Below, piece after piece: positions 35,202-44,054 of a stretch of 64,000 bases of DNA. The DNA comes from RYN-230 sp963834705. GTDB lineage: Bacteria; Actinomycetota; Actinomycetes; Streptosporangiales; Streptosporangiaceae. Under the pieces are notes generated by a model. The model was not told the origin of the DNA, ran no database searches, and saw nothing but the letters and a program-made list of their open reading frames with translations. The number at the start of each line of letters is the position of its first letter. The stretch's first letter is position 1. The translations under genes were made by a program, and so were the position numbers. The stretch covers positions 124,001 to 188,000 of the forward strand of contig CAWICV010000016.1 of NCBI GenBank assembly GCA_963834705.1. Direction: 5' to 3'.

Positions 35202-35866
35202 CGGTACCTGCCCGGGGGGACGACCCCCCGGATCCCCCCGATCGCCGCTCCGCGCCGAGCGGCGGCCAGCCGCCGCAGCGGGCGGGGGACGACCCCCCGG
35301 ATCCCCCCGATCGCCGCTCCGCGCCGAGCGGCGGCCAGCCGCCGCGGCGGACCGGGAACGGCTCCCCTGAACCTCCCGCGAGGGATTCCGGACCGGCTCG
35401 CGACCGGGATGCCGCCGGAAGACCTCGCAACGCGCGCCCACGGGACGAGCTGGGCCGGCCACTGCCGCACGGCGCCGCCGGCGCGGACCGGGTCCCGGAC
35501 GACATCTCCCTCCCGCCAGCCGAGTCGCTGGCGCTGGCCCAGCAACTCCTCGACACCGGGCGCCCATTCCACGCCCACGAGGTACTCGAGGCGTCCTGGA
35601 AGCAGGCCCCAGCCGCCGAGCGTGAGCTGTGGCGCGGCCTGGCCCAGCTCGCGGTGGGCCTGACCCACGCTCAGCGCGGTAACGCGCGCGGTGCTGCCGC
35701 GCTGCTGCGCCGGGGCGCGGAGCGGGTCGGCGGCTACGCCGGGGCGGCCCCCTACGGCATCGACGCGGGCGGGCTGGCCACGGCCAGTGCCGCCCTGGCC
35801 GAGCGCATCGAGGTCGGCAGGCTGGCCGGGCTGGACACGCACCTCACGCTGACCCGCTCCCCTTGA
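35198..35866 (+). CDS. DUF309 protein with a repeat-encoded N-terminal extension
   Basis: A 222-residue protein whose C-terminal 110 residues are a helical DUF309 domain (PFHAHEVLEASWKQAPAAER, then LWRGLAQLAVGLTHAQRGN). The H-x3-E pattern of the family is intact. Residues about 5-50 are encoded by two tandem copies of the dispersed GC-rich repeat and read RGDDPPDPPDRRSAPSGGQ twice; such an extension is not part of DUF309. DUF309 members are small, cytosolic and uncharacterised. The start overlaps the upstream stop codon (ATGA), which supports the long form and so translation of the repeats. A later in-frame start is not excluded. Confidence 0.78.
   Translation: MTVPARGDDPPDPPDRRSAPSGGQPPQRAGDDPPDPPDRRSAPSGGQPPRRTGNGSPEPPARDSGPARDRDAAGRPRNARPRDELGRPLPHGAAGADRVPDDISLPPAESLALAQQLLDTGRPFHAHEVLEASWKQAPAAERELWRGLAQLAVGLTHAQRGNARGAAALLRRGAERVGGYAGAAPYGIDAGGLATASAALAERIEVGRLAGLDTHLTLTRSP
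35209..35350 (+). repeat. Dispersed GC-rich palindromic repeat, two tandem units (copy B)
   Basis: Two nearly identical units of about 70 bases (35209-35280 and 35281-35350). Each contains GGGGACGACCCCCCGGATCC, then GATCGCCGCTCCGCGCCGAG and CGGCGGCCAGCCGCCG. Both lie in frame inside the DUF309 gene. The middle block seen in copies C, D, E and G is absent. Confidence 0.85.
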
Positions 35867-35884
35867 TGATCAAGCGCACTCATC

Positions 35885-35936
35885 TCGTGATCATGGGCTG
35901 AGTAGGGTTCTGGCTCTACCTCGCCCATGATCACGA
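35885..35936. terminator. 14-bp perfect stem-loop between convergent genes
   Basis: TCGTGATCATGGGC (35885-35898) is perfectly complementary to GCCCATGATCACGA (35923-35936); the 24-base loop has a further small GTAG/CTAC stem. It sits between the ends of the DUF309 gene and marP, so it probably terminates both. Confidence 0.65.
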
Positions 35937-36005
35937 ACCGCGCACCCGGCGGGGACGGCCGGGTGGGGGCGGCGGCCGGGTCGCGGGCACTGGCGTTCAG
36001 AAAAA

Positions 36006-37196
36006 TTAGTCGCAGGCCTGGGTGGACGTGGCGGTAGTGGCGTTCGCACCCCGGCTGACATCGGACCTGACCTCGGCCGCGGTCAATGCGTAACCGGTGT
36101 CCTTGACGCCCACCGCGGCGGCGAAGACCACCCCGTCCACGGTGCCCTCCGGGTTCAGCAGCGGGCCGCCGGAGTTGCCCGCCCGGACGTCAGCCCGGAT
36201 CGAGTAGATCTGCCGGGTGACTTCTTTGGACTGGTAGATGTCCGGGGCCTGGGCCAGCTGGTCGTCGCCGATCCGGGCCGGCACCGCGGTGAAGTTCTCG
36301 TCCAGCGGGTACCCGGCGACGATCGCGGTGGAACCCAACGGCTGCGGGCCGGCGAAAGGCAGCGGCGCCGCCCGCAGCCGGGGGACGTAGAGCACGGCCA
36401 GGTCCCGCTCCGGGTCGAACATCACCACGGTGGCGGGCAGGTGACGCCCCTGGCGGGTGATCACCGTCTGGCCCTGGGTGACCCCGGCCACCACGTGCGC
36501 GTTGGTCAGGATGTGCTGCGGGGAGATGACGAACCCGGATCCCTCGATGCGCCGGGAGCAGCTGGGCGCGACGCCGATGACCTTCACGATGCTGTCCCGG
36601 GCCGTGACCAGGCCCTTGGCGTTGAGCACGGCGGGGTCCGGCGCGGCCACGGTCAGCGCCGGCTCGGCGCCCAGCGCCCCGAACACCTGCACGTACGGGC
36701 CGCTGGCCAGCAGGCTGCGGAAATCGGAGAACATGGTCCGCGCGGCGGACGGCATGACCCCATCCACGGCCTTCAGCACGGCCGAGCGGTTCACCTGGCT
36801 GGTCACCATGGCGAACGGCGCGTTGACCACGGCCGAGCCGATCAGCCACGCGATGAGCAGCACGGACAGGACGCTCACCGCGGCGCCGGCCACGGAGTCG
36901 ATCATGGTCGCCGGGCGCCAGTTCACCCGGGAGCGCAGCGCGGCGCCGAGCGCCGACGCGAGCAACTGGCCGATCATGGCCGCGACGAACACCGCCACGA
37001 TCGCGACCAGGGCCTGCTGGGTGGTGCCCTGCACCAGCGAGCGGGCCAGCTTCGGCGCGAACGTAGCGCCGATAGCGGCCCCGCCGAGAAAACCGGCGAA
37101 GCTCAGGATGCCGACAATAAAGCCCTGCCGGTAGCCGGCCACGGCAAACGCCGCGGCGAGCGCTATCAAGATCAGGTCAAGCACGTCACCCGACAC
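36006..37196 (-). CDS. marP: MarP-like membrane serine protease (acid resistance)
   Basis: A 396-residue protein with an N-terminal CvpA-like membrane domain of four helices (to about residue 135) and an extracytoplasmic chymotrypsin-like protease domain. The catalytic triad is visible at H234 (TNAHVVAG), D265 (PERDLAVL) and S342 (AGNSGGPLL). Two cysteines, in PSCSRRIEG and the C-terminal QACD, match the disulfide that activates M. tuberculosis MarP under oxidative or acid stress. It is required there for periplasmic cell-wall hydrolase processing and pH homeostasis. It is convergent with the DUF309 gene. Confidence 0.93.
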   Translation of the reverse strand: MSGDVLDLILIALAAAFAVAGYRQGFIVGILSFAGFLGGAAIGATFAPKLARSLVQGTTQQALVAIVAVFVAAMIGQLLASALGAALRSRVNWRPATMIDSVAGAAVSVLSVLLIAWLIGSAVVNAPFAMVTSQVNRSAVLKAVDGVMPSAARTMFSDFRSLLASGPYVQVFGALGAEPALTVAAPDPAVLNAKGLVTARDSIVKVIGVAPSCSRRIEGSGFVISPQHILTNAHVVAGVTQGQTVITRQGRHLPATVVMFDPERDLAVLYVPRLRAAPLPFAGPQPLGSTAIVAGYPLDENFTAVPARIGDDQLAQAPDIYQSKEVTRQIYSIRADVRAGNSGGPLLNPEGTVDGVVFAAAVGVKDTGYALTAAEVRSDVSRGANATTATSTQACD

Positions 37197-37277
37197 CCGC
37201 CCACCGTATAGCGCGCAACCCGGTGGTTGGCTCGCACTGTGCTAATAGGCCAGGCCCTAACCCCGCCCGGCCTGGCG

Positions 37278-38057
37278 TCAACTCCCGGCGGGAAATGTCT
37301 CCGGCGGCAGTTCCTCGACCCGGCCGTGATCCCAGGGCTGCTCCCAGCCGCCCAGCGTGAGCAGCCGGTCGACCAGCGCGGCGGTGAATCCCCAGACCAG
37401 CATGCCGCGGACCCGGAAGGCCGGGCCGGTGACCCCGGACGGGTGCCGGATGCGCAGCCGCCGGGCCGGGTCGGCCAGTTCGCTGAGCGGGACGCGGGCC
37501 ACCGCGGTCACCTCGGGCGGGTCGGCCGGGGCGACCGGGACCGGCCGGCGCCACCAGGCCAGCACCGGGGTGACCGCGAACCCGCTGCGCGCAATGAACA
37601 GGTCCGGCAGCACGGCCAGCACCTCAACCCCGGCCGGGTCCACCCCGGCTTCCTCGGCCGCCTCGCGCAGCGCGGCCGGCACCGGGCCCCCGTCACCGGG
37701 GTCGATGGCGCCGCCGGGGAAGGCGGGCTGGCCGGAATGCCGGCGCAGCCCGGGGCCACGCTGCACCAGCAGCAGGTCGGGGCCGTCCGGCCCGTCGCCG
37801 AACAGGACCAGCACGGCCGACGCGCGGCCGCCGGCCGGCGGGGGCCGGAGCAACGGCGGCACCGGGCTCTGCGCGGCGGCCACGGCCAGGTCCCGCAGCC
37901 AGGCCGGCGGCCCGCTGCTGGGATTGGCGGTGTCCGCTGGCCGCGGCAGCGTGCTGCCGCTCGGCGCGAAGCGGCGATCGGGGGCCGGGGGCTCCGGGGG
38001 CTGTCCCCCGGGAGAGCAGAGCGGGGGGTCGTCCCCCCGGGCAGACAGCGCGCTCAT
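37278..38057 (-). CDS. NUDIX hydrolase (CoA pyrophosphatase-like) with repeat-encoded N-terminus
   Basis: A 259-residue enzyme. The NUDIX box is complete: GGAIDPGDGGPVPAALREAA followed by EEAGV. The upstream QRGPGLRRHSGQPAFPGG is the UPF0035/CoA pyrophosphatase motif (NudL/PCD1), so it probably cleaves CoA or acyl-CoA to phosphopantetheine and 3',5'-ADP. The ATG overlaps the stop codon of the upstream fusion gene (ATGA). Residues 7-40 (RGDDPPLCSPGGQPPEP and DRRFAPSGS) derive from the dispersed GC-rich repeat placed at the very start of the coding region. No other plausible start lies between the repeat and the NUDIX domain. Confidence 0.88.
   Translation of the reverse strand: MSALSARGDDPPLCSPGGQPPEPPAPDRRFAPSGSTLPRPADTANPSSGPPAWLRDLAVAAAQSPVPPLLRPPPAGGRASAVLVLFGDGPDGPDLLLVQRGPGLRRHSGQPAFPGGAIDPGDGGPVPAALREAAEEAGVDPAGVEVLAVLPDLFIARSGFAVTPVLAWWRRPVPVAPADPPEVTAVARVPLSELADPARRLRIRHPSGVTGPAFRVRGMLVWGFTAALVDRLLTLGGWEQPWDHGRVEELPPETFPAGS
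37941..38042 (-). repeat. Dispersed GC-rich palindromic repeat (copy C)
   Basis: On the minus strand it has the full block order: CCCGGGGGGACGACCCCCCG, CTCTGCTCTCCCGGGGGACA, GCCCCCGGAGCCCCCGGCCC and GATCGCCGCTTCGCGCCGAG, ending in an imperfect CGGCAGC/GCTGCCG hairpin. It lies in frame at the N-terminus of the NUDIX gene. Confidence 0.85.
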
Positions 38058-39586
38058 GAGAAGGGACCCGGTTTCACCAGGGCACGGGCCGTTTTCTCGT
38101 CGGTGGGGCCCTCACCGAAGGACGGGCACAGCCCGGCTATCTCGCACGCCCCGCAGGCGGGCTTGCGGGCGTGGCAGACCCGCCTGCCGTGCCAGATCAG
38201 CCGGTGCGACAGGATGGTCCACTCCGACTTAGGGAACAGTGAGCCGACCTCCTGCTCGATCTTGTCCGGGTCGGTCTGGGTGGTCCAGCCGAACCGCCGG
38301 GACAGCCGGGCGAAGTGCGTATCCACGGTGATGCCGGGCACCCCGAAGGCATTGCCCAGCACGACGTTCGCGGTCTTGCGGCCCACCCCGGGCAGCGTGA
38401 CCAGGCCGGCTAGCTGGCCCGGAACCTGCCCGCCGAACCGCTCGCACAGCGCCTGGCCCAGGCCGATCAGGCTGTTGGTCTTGGCCCGGAAGAACCCGGT
38501 GGACTGGATGATCTTCTCCATCTCGGCGCGGTCGGCGGCGGCGTAGTCGGCCGCCGACTGGTACCGGGCGAACAGCACCGGAGTGACCAGGTTGACCCGC
38601 TTGTCGGTGGTCTGCGCGGACAGGATGGTCGCGACCAGCAGTTCCAGCGGGGAGCTGAAGTTCAGCTCGGTGTGCGCATCGGGGTAGAGCACGGCGAGTT
38701 CCCGGTTGATCCGCCGGGCCCTGCGGACCAGCGCGGTCCGTGAGGGGTTATCGGAAATCACGGGGTTAAGCCTATTGAGCGGCGGCAACTCATGTACTGC
38801 GCAGCGGTCCGGCCGGAACGGCTGGCCCAGGCCGGGTGGCAGCCGGTCCAGGTGCCGGCCGAGCACCAGCACGGCCACATACCGGGCACCGGCCGCCCGT
38901 AACGCGACCGCCGCGGCCTCCGCACTGCCGCCGGATGTCCAGGTGTCGTCGAGGAGCAGCACGGCCGCGCCGCGCAGCGGGGCGACACTGCATAGCGGGG
39001 CCACACCGCGCAGTGGGGCGACACTGCGCAGCGGGGCGCTGGCCCGGAACCGGCCCGGATCGAGGTGGTGGCCTATTGGGCCGTCCGGTGTGCTAAGGGC
39101 CAGCCGGGCCCAGGGCAGCGCCAGGCACGGCATGATCAGGGCAGCCAGCGGGTGCGGGCCCGGCCGGCCGCGGCCGCTGGGCACCACCGCGACATGGCTG
39201 GGCGGCGGCATCGCGGCGGCGCGCCAGACACACGGCCCGTGGTCGCGGAGGAAGACAAGCAGCAGCGCGCGCAGCTCGCGCTGCGCCGCGGCCCGCCCGG
39301 CCGTGTCCGGCCCGGCCTTGTACTGCCAGAGCTGCCGGGCCAGGCGGCTGCCCTTCGGCGCGTACCCGACGGGCACCACCACGTCGGCCAGGCTGCCCGG
39401 GACGGTCTCGGCGTGCAGGCGGCACTGGAAGCACTGGGTAAAACCACGCTGGGCCGGGCCGCGGCAGGTCCGGCACTGCCCCGGGCCGGGCGGCCCGGGC
39501 GCAACCAGCCCGGCCGCCTGGTGTCTGACCTGGGCGCGGAGCGACGCCCAGGACTCGGACCCCGGGTGCGCTGGGGTGGCGGCCAT
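38054..39586 (-). CDS. nth: Phosphoribosyltransferase (ComFC-like)-endonuclease III fusion
   Basis: One uninterrupted 510-residue frame. Residues about 30-260 are ComFC/phosphoribosyltransferase-like: CRTCRGPAQRGFTQCFQCR near the start, and the PRPP motif AAVLLLDDTWTSGGSAEAAA. From about residue 276 (VISDNPSRTALVRRARRINR) it is a complete Nth: helix-hairpin-helix LPGVGRKTANVVLGNAFG with the catalytic Lys, the Asp in GITVDTHFARLSRRF, and the [4Fe-4S] cluster C-x6-C-x2-C-x5-C (CHARKPACGACEIAGLC). Endonuclease III removes oxidised pyrimidines. A GTG at 38759-38761 could start Nth alone, but no stop codon separates the halves. Four 18-bp minisatellite units sit just before the PRPP motif. Confidence 0.82.
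   Translation of the reverse strand: MAATPAHPGSESWASLRAQVRHQAAGLVAPGPPGPGQCRTCRGPAQRGFTQCFQCRLHAETVPGSLADVVVPVGYAPKGSRLARQLWQYKAGPDTAGRAAAQRELRALLLVFLRDHGPCVWRAAAMPPPSHVAVVPSGRGRPGPHPLAALIMPCLALPWARLALSTPDGPIGHHLDPGRFRASAPLRSVAPLRGVAPLCSVAPLRGAAVLLLDDTWTSGGSAEAAAVALRAAGARYVAVLVLGRHLDRLPPGLGQPFRPDRCAVHELPPLNRLNPVISDNPSRTALVRRARRINRELAVLYPDAHTELNFSSPLELLVATILSAQTTDKRVNLVTPVLFARYQSAADYAAADRAEMEKIIQSTGFFRAKTNSLIGLGQALCERFGGQVPGQLAGLVTLPGVGRKTANVVLGNAFGVPGITVDTHFARLSRRFGWTTQTDPDKIEQEVGSLFPKSEWTILSHRLIWHGRRVCHARKPACGACEIAGLCPSFGEGPTDEKTARALVKPGPFS
38973..39044 (-). repeat. 18-bp minisatellite, four units, inside the phosphoribosyltransferase domain
   Basis: Units of 18 bases at 38973, 38991, 39009 and 39027 (consensus CGCAGCGGGGCGACACTG with small changes). 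They keep the frame and encode repeated APLR/SVAPLRG hexapeptides directly ahead of the PRPP-binding loop. Confidence 0.88.
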
Positions 39587-39754
39587 GGGGAGATGCTAGG
39601 CACGGGGGCTGACAGCCGGCCGGCGCTGGCCCGGCGGGCCGAGGTCAGCACCCGGCTGGCCGGTGGCTAGCCCGGCGGACGGGCCCGGCCGCTAGGCTGC
39701 TGCAGGAGTTACCTAGAGTTCCATTACGCTTACCAAGAGCTTCCCGGGGGGGCC

Positions 39755-41284
39755 ATGCGAGCGATTCCGGCGCGGGTCCGCGCCGATCCGGCCGGCCCGC
39801 GCGGCGGGGCTACCGCCGGTACCGGCCCGGGCCTGCTGGGCCGGCTGGCGGCCGCGCTGCGGCGGCACTGGCTGATGGCCATCCTGCTGGCCGTGGGCCT
39901 GGCGCTGCGTGTGGTGACCCAGCTCGCCTACCGGCCGGCTCTGGTTTACATCGACTCGATCAAGTACCTGTTCGGCGCGTACCCGGGCAACGACCCGCCC
40001 GGATACCAGCTGATGCTGCAGGCGTTCCTCAAGGTGGGCTCGCTGGCCATGGTGGCGGCCCTGCAGCACCTGGCCGGGCTGGCCATGGCCGTCGTGCTGT
40101 ACCTGGTGCTGCGCCGCCGCGGGGTGCCGAACTGGCTGGCCGCGCTGGCTACGGCGCCGGTGCTGCTGGATGCGTACCAGCTGCAGATCGAGCAGTCGAT
40201 CATGCCGGACACCGCGTTCGAGGTACTGATCGTGGCGGGCCTGGCCGTCCTGCTCTGGGAGCGGCGGCCACCAACCGCGCTGGTGCTGGCGGGCGGGCTG
40301 GCGCTGGGCGCCTCGGCGACCGTGCGGCAGGTCGGTGAGATCTTTATCCTGCCCGCGCTGCTCTACCTGCTGGTCGCCGTGCCCGGCTGGCGGCGCAAGC
40401 TGATGCAGGCGGTGGTGCTGGCGGTCGCGTTCGCACTGCCCATCCTGTTCATCGGCTACCGCAACTACGTGACGATCAAGCATTTCGGGCTGGCCCCGTA
40501 CGCGGCCGGCACGATCTACGGGCGGACCGCCGCGGCGGCCGACTGCGCCACGCTGTCGCTGCCCCGCTATGAACGCCCGCTCTGCCCACCGCACCAGCAG
40601 CAGCTGCTCGGCCCGGACTGGCTGGATCACGGCGCCGGATCGCCGATCAAGACCGCCGTCCCGCCCAGGGGCATGCCGCACATCACGTTCGCCGACGAGT
40701 TCAGCCGCCAGGTGCTGATCCAGCAGCCGCTGCGGGTGGCCGCGGCGTGGGCCCGGGACTCGGTCAAGCTGTTCGCCCTGACCAGGGGCACCGCCCCGGG
40801 TGACGTGACCATTACCCGGTGGCAGTTCCAGCGGATCTACCCGGTCTATCCGCCGTACATCAGCCTGCGGCACGGGCGGCTGCAGTTCGTCCACCTCACC
40901 CCGGCGGGCAAGGCCAGGGTGATCCGGGCCGGCCGCCGGTACGCGGACCGGCCCGCCGTGGCCACCGGGCTGGCCGGCTTCCTGCGCAGCTACCAGCTGG
41001 GCGGCGGGTACCCGCCGGGCCCGCTGTTGCTGCTGGCCACGCTGGCCGGGGTGGCCGGCTGCTGCGGGCTGCTCCGGCGCCGGGCCAGCGCGGACCGGCG
41101 CGGCACGGCGGAGGCCTGCCTGCTCACCATGGCCAGCGCGGCCGCGGTGCTGCTGGCCTCGGACTTCTTCGAGTTCAGCTGGCGCTACCAGCTGCCCGGG
41201 CTGGTCACGCTGCCGCCGGCCGGCGCGCTCGGCATCATGGTCGTGGCCGGGTACATCGTGGACCGGCGCCAGCCGGCTGATTAG
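39755..41284 (+). CDS. Polytopic membrane protein, GT-C glycosyltransferase-like
   Basis: A 509-residue integral membrane protein with about 10-11 hydrophobic helices and a larger extracytoplasmic segment (about 260-400). The loop after the first helix has PALVYIDSIKYLFGAYPGND, and ATVRQVGEIFILPALLYLL follows later. This is the general layout of GT-C type mannosyl/arabinosyltransferases with an acidic residue in the first external loop, but no specific family is recognised with confidence. It may act on cell-envelope polysaccharide using polyprenyl-phosphate sugars (inference). Possible ribosome site GGGGGG before the ATG. Confidence 0.65.
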   Translation: MRAIPARVRADPAGPRGGATAGTGPGLLGRLAAALRRHWLMAILLAVGLALRVVTQLAYRPALVYIDSIKYLFGAYPGNDPPGYQLMLQAFLKVGSLAMVAALQHLAGLAMAVVLYLVLRRRGVPNWLAALATAPVLLDAYQLQIEQSIMPDTAFEVLIVAGLAVLLWERRPPTALVLAGGLALGASATVRQVGEIFILPALLYLLVAVPGWRRKLMQAVVLAVAFALPILFIGYRNYVTIKHFGLAPYAAGTIYGRTAAAADCATLSLPRYERPLCPPHQQQLLGPDWLDHGAGSPIKTAVPPRGMPHITFADEFSRQVLIQQPLRVAAAWARDSVKLFALTRGTAPGDVTITRWQFQRIYPVYPPYISLRHGRLQFVHLTPAGKARVIRAGRRYADRPAVATGLAGFLRSYQLGGGYPPGPLLLLATLAGVAGCCGLLRRRASADRRGTAEACLLTMASAAAVLLASDFFEFSWRYQLPGLVTLPPAGALGIMVVAGYIVDRRQPAD

Positions 41285-41295
41285 AGGGGGGCTGT

Positions 41296-41343
41296 GCGGC
41301 GGGCCTGGTCAGCGGCGGGCCTGGTCAGCGGCGGGCCTGGTCA
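41296..41343. repeat. 16-bp tandem repeat, three copies, over the DUF1275 stop codon
   Basis: GCGGCGGGCCTGGTCA occurs three times at 41296, 41312 and 41328, followed by a partial unit. The stop codon of the minus-strand DUF1275 gene (41325-41327) lies inside the second unit, so copy number could alter the C-terminus. Confidence 0.88.
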
Positions 41344-42071
41344 GCGGCGGCCGGGCGCGGCCCGAACCGGGCCGACGCCAGCCAGACGACCAGCGCGAGC
41401 GGCGCCAGGACCAGGATTGGCAGCAGCGCGGGCGCCTGCATCGTGATGAGCGCGGAGAGGATCGCACCGGTCACCAGCGCGACGAAGATGCCCAGGCTGC
41501 GGCGCAGCCCGTCGGGCGTCCGGCCGGTGGCCAGCGCCGAGATCACCCCGGTCAGCGTGCCGGTCAGGTAGGTCGTCGATATCTCGCCGAGCTGGCGGAT
41601 GGTCGCGCCCTGGATGCCCATGGCCACCCCGACGGTGGCCAGCAGCAGCCGCTGCGCCACGCCAGACGGCCGCCCGCTGGTCAACTCCCAGCCCAGCGAG
41701 AACACGGCCAGCATGCCGAACTCCACCGCCAGTGCGACGGTCAGCCAGGACGGCCAGATCTCGTGGTGCTTGGTGGCCCGGTGCCAGCGGTGCACCGGCC
41801 AACCCTCCAGCCAGCGGCCCGCCCGGCGGACCGCCAGTGGCGTCCCGGCCACCACCCCCACGATGTAACTGACCAGGGCCACCCCGCAGTTCAGCGCCAG
41901 CCCTGGGTCATGGGTGCCGACCGAGATGCCGAGCAGCACCATGGTCCCGGTGACCACGCTGCAGAATACGTGGCCCAGGTACAGGAACGAGGCCGCGTCC
42001 ACCGCACCGGTGGTCACGGTGAGCAGTACGACCAGCCCATCGCGGGCGCTGGTGCGCCAGTCCGCCGACAC
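41325..42071 (-). CDS. DUF1275 (YoaK) family membrane protein
   Basis: A 248-residue protein with six to seven hydrophobic helices. The N-terminal VTTGAVDAASFLYLGHVFCS and MTGTMVLLG-type segment are DUF1275 hallmarks, as is ISTTYLTGTLTGVISALATG in the second half. The function of the family is unknown. The GTG at 42069-42071 was chosen because CTAGGAG lies 5 bases upstream; it starts 8 bases after the stop of the FUSC gene, so both are one operon under the palindrome at 44055. Confidence 0.87.
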   Translation of the reverse strand: MSADWRTSARDGLVVLLTVTTGAVDAASFLYLGHVFCSVVTGTMVLLGISVGTHDPGLALNCGVALVSYIVGVVAGTPLAVRRAGRWLEGWPVHRWHRATKHHEIWPSWLTVALAVEFGMLAVFSLGWELTSGRPSGVAQRLLLATVGVAMGIQGATIRQLGEISTTYLTGTLTGVISALATGRTPDGLRRSLGIFVALVTGAILSALITMQAPALLPILVLAPLALVVWLASARFGPRPAAADQARR

Positions 42072-42079
42072 ACCCGCTC

Positions 42080-44005
42080 CTAGGCCGCGCGGTCGCCGGC
42101 CAGCAGCCGCTGGACGTCCCGGATGGCGCCGGCCACCGGCTGGAGTTCTTCGCGGTACGGCAGTGGCTTGGCGGCCGGCGGCTGCCCGGCCCGGATGCTG
42201 GCAGCCATCGCGCGCAGCGCGGCCACCAGCTGGTTGCGCTCCGCGTCCGAGGGCTGCCAGCCCTCCAGCTCCGCGTGCACCGACGTAGCGATCACCGTGT
42301 CCATGACATGCTCCAGGCCGATCAGGGCCGGCCACAACCGGGCGGCCCGCCTGCTCACTGACGGCGGCTCTGCCATGGTCCGCTGGAACTCCGCGCGGAG
42401 GTCAGAGAGGGCCCGGTAAGTGGTCCGCCGGAGCGCGGAATGCCCGGGCGCGATGAGCAGTGCCTGGTCCGTGTACCGGGCCACCATATCGAGCGCGCTG
42501 GCCAGCTGCTGCGGCAGGTGAGCCTGCCAGGCCGATGGCCACGGCGCGTACCCGACCAGCAGTACGATGCCGCAGCCCAGCAGGGTGTCGATCAGCCGGT
42601 CCAGAGCCAGCCCCCAGCCGATCGGTTGCAGAAGGTCGATGAGCAGCACTACGAGCGGGGTCAGGAATGTGCTGAAGAGTCCCCAGTTCCGGTCCCGGCC
42701 GTAGGGCAGCAGCGCGGCGAACACGGCGCATGGGATCAGCAGCAGCGGCCCGGGGGGCAGCAGCACGAGGATGACCGCGCCCAGCACGGCGCCGACCACG
42801 GTCCCGATGCCGCGCTGCAGGGCGCGGGCGAACACCGAGCCCAGATCGGGGCGGAGCACGATGGCCACGGTGAGCACCACCCAGTACGAGCGCTGCACCG
42901 AAATGGCCTGCCTGAGCACCTCGGCCACCCCGACCGACGCCATCAGCCGCAGCGCGAAGATCCGGGTCAGCCGGCCGCCCACGGTCTCGTCGACGATGTC
43001 GCGTAGCCGGTCCGGCAGGCGCCGTCGCGGCATCCGGGGCATCCGTCCGGGCCGGCGCTGGCCGGCCAGCACATCGGCCGCGGTGGCCACCGCGGTGGCC
43101 AGTGCCCGCTCGCCCGGCCTGCGCCCGGTCACCGGCGGCGACTGCGGCACCGGCGTGCCGAGCTGCAGCGCGTCGGCGATCCCGTCCAGCGCATCCAAGA
43201 CCTCCGGCCCGACCTTGACCCCCTCCTGGACCGCGGTCACCGCGGCCTCGGTGAGCGGGTGGGTCAGGTTGAGCAGCGCGGCGATCCGGACCAGGCCGGG
43301 GTCCCGGCCGCTGGTCCGCGCCCGGCGCGAGGCGAGGTCGTCCCAGGCGGCGTTCAGCGCGGTCACCACCTGCTGATGCGCGGCCGCGAACTCCGGGGTC
43401 CCGGCGGCGCGCAGCGCGCGGGCCATGGCCCGGTAGACGGCCGCCGTGCTGCGCTGCTCGGCGGACAGCGGGCTGGCCACCCAGGCTGGCAGCAACAGCA
43501 GCAGCGACCAGGCCACACCGGCCAGCAGCAGGACCGGCGGCCACCACCAGGGCCGCAGCGCGCCCAGCGGGCCGGTGCCAAGGATGCTGTAGACGAGCAG
43601 TTGCAGGCTGGTGATGGCGGCGGTCGCGCCGGCCACGGACAGCACCGCGGACAGGCCGGCCACCAGCACCAGGATCAGCACGGCCAGCCAGCCCCGGCCG
43701 TGCACCAGCATGCCGAGCAGCAGCCCCGCGGCGCCGCCGAAGATCCCCGCGGTGGCGACCCGCCTGATCCGGGCCGGATAGGTGCCGCCCCGGTCCACCA
43801 CCGCCCCGAGCAGGCCACCCATCGCACCGAGCAGGCCGGGGACCGGCGCGCCGATAATATGCCCGAACGCCAGTGGCCCGCAGACGGCCAAGGCGGCGCG
43901 CAGCATCGCCGCCCACGGTGGCTTCGCCGGCGCCGGCCGGACCACCTCGACCAGCCAGGGCGGCGGCATGGCCGCGGCGGGGACGCGCGGCGGCTTCTTC
44001 AGCAC
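42080..44005 (-). CDS. FUSC-family membrane protein (aromatic acid exporter-like)
   Basis: A 641-residue protein with two blocks of five to six helices (about 30-175 and 350-490), each followed by a cytosolic helical region; this duplicated layout is that of the FUSC/YccS/AaeB family. The second block contains RSYWVVLTVAIVLRPDLGSV, the most conserved FUSC segment, and RALQRGIGTVVGAVLGA. E. coli AaeB exports hydroxylated aromatic acids; the substrate here is unknown. A perfect palindrome lies 50 bases upstream. It is in an operon with the DUF1275 gene. Confidence 0.88.
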   Translation of the reverse strand: MLKKPPRVPAAAMPPPWLVEVVRPAPAKPPWAAMLRAALAVCGPLAFGHIIGAPVPGLLGAMGGLLGAVVDRGGTYPARIRRVATAGIFGGAAGLLLGMLVHGRGWLAVLILVLVAGLSAVLSVAGATAAITSLQLLVYSILGTGPLGALRPWWWPPVLLLAGVAWSLLLLLPAWVASPLSAEQRSTAAVYRAMARALRAAGTPEFAAAHQQVVTALNAAWDDLASRRARTSGRDPGLVRIAALLNLTHPLTEAAVTAVQEGVKVGPEVLDALDGIADALQLGTPVPQSPPVTGRRPGERALATAVATAADVLAGQRRPGRMPRMPRRRLPDRLRDIVDETVGGRLTRIFALRLMASVGVAEVLRQAISVQRSYWVVLTVAIVLRPDLGSVFARALQRGIGTVVGAVLGAVILVLLPPGPLLLIPCAVFAALLPYGRDRNWGLFSTFLTPLVVLLIDLLQPIGWGLALDRLIDTLLGCGIVLLVGYAPWPSAWQAHLPQQLASALDMVARYTDQALLIAPGHSALRRTTYRALSDLRAEFQRTMAEPPSVSRRAARLWPALIGLEHVMDTVIATSVHAELEGWQPSDAERNQLVAALRAMAASIRAGQPPAAKPLPYREELQPVAGAIRDVQRLLAGDRAA

Positions 44006-44054
44006 GGCCGGCTAGCGGCCCGGCGGCGCCAGGGCGGCCGCGGCATGACGGGCA

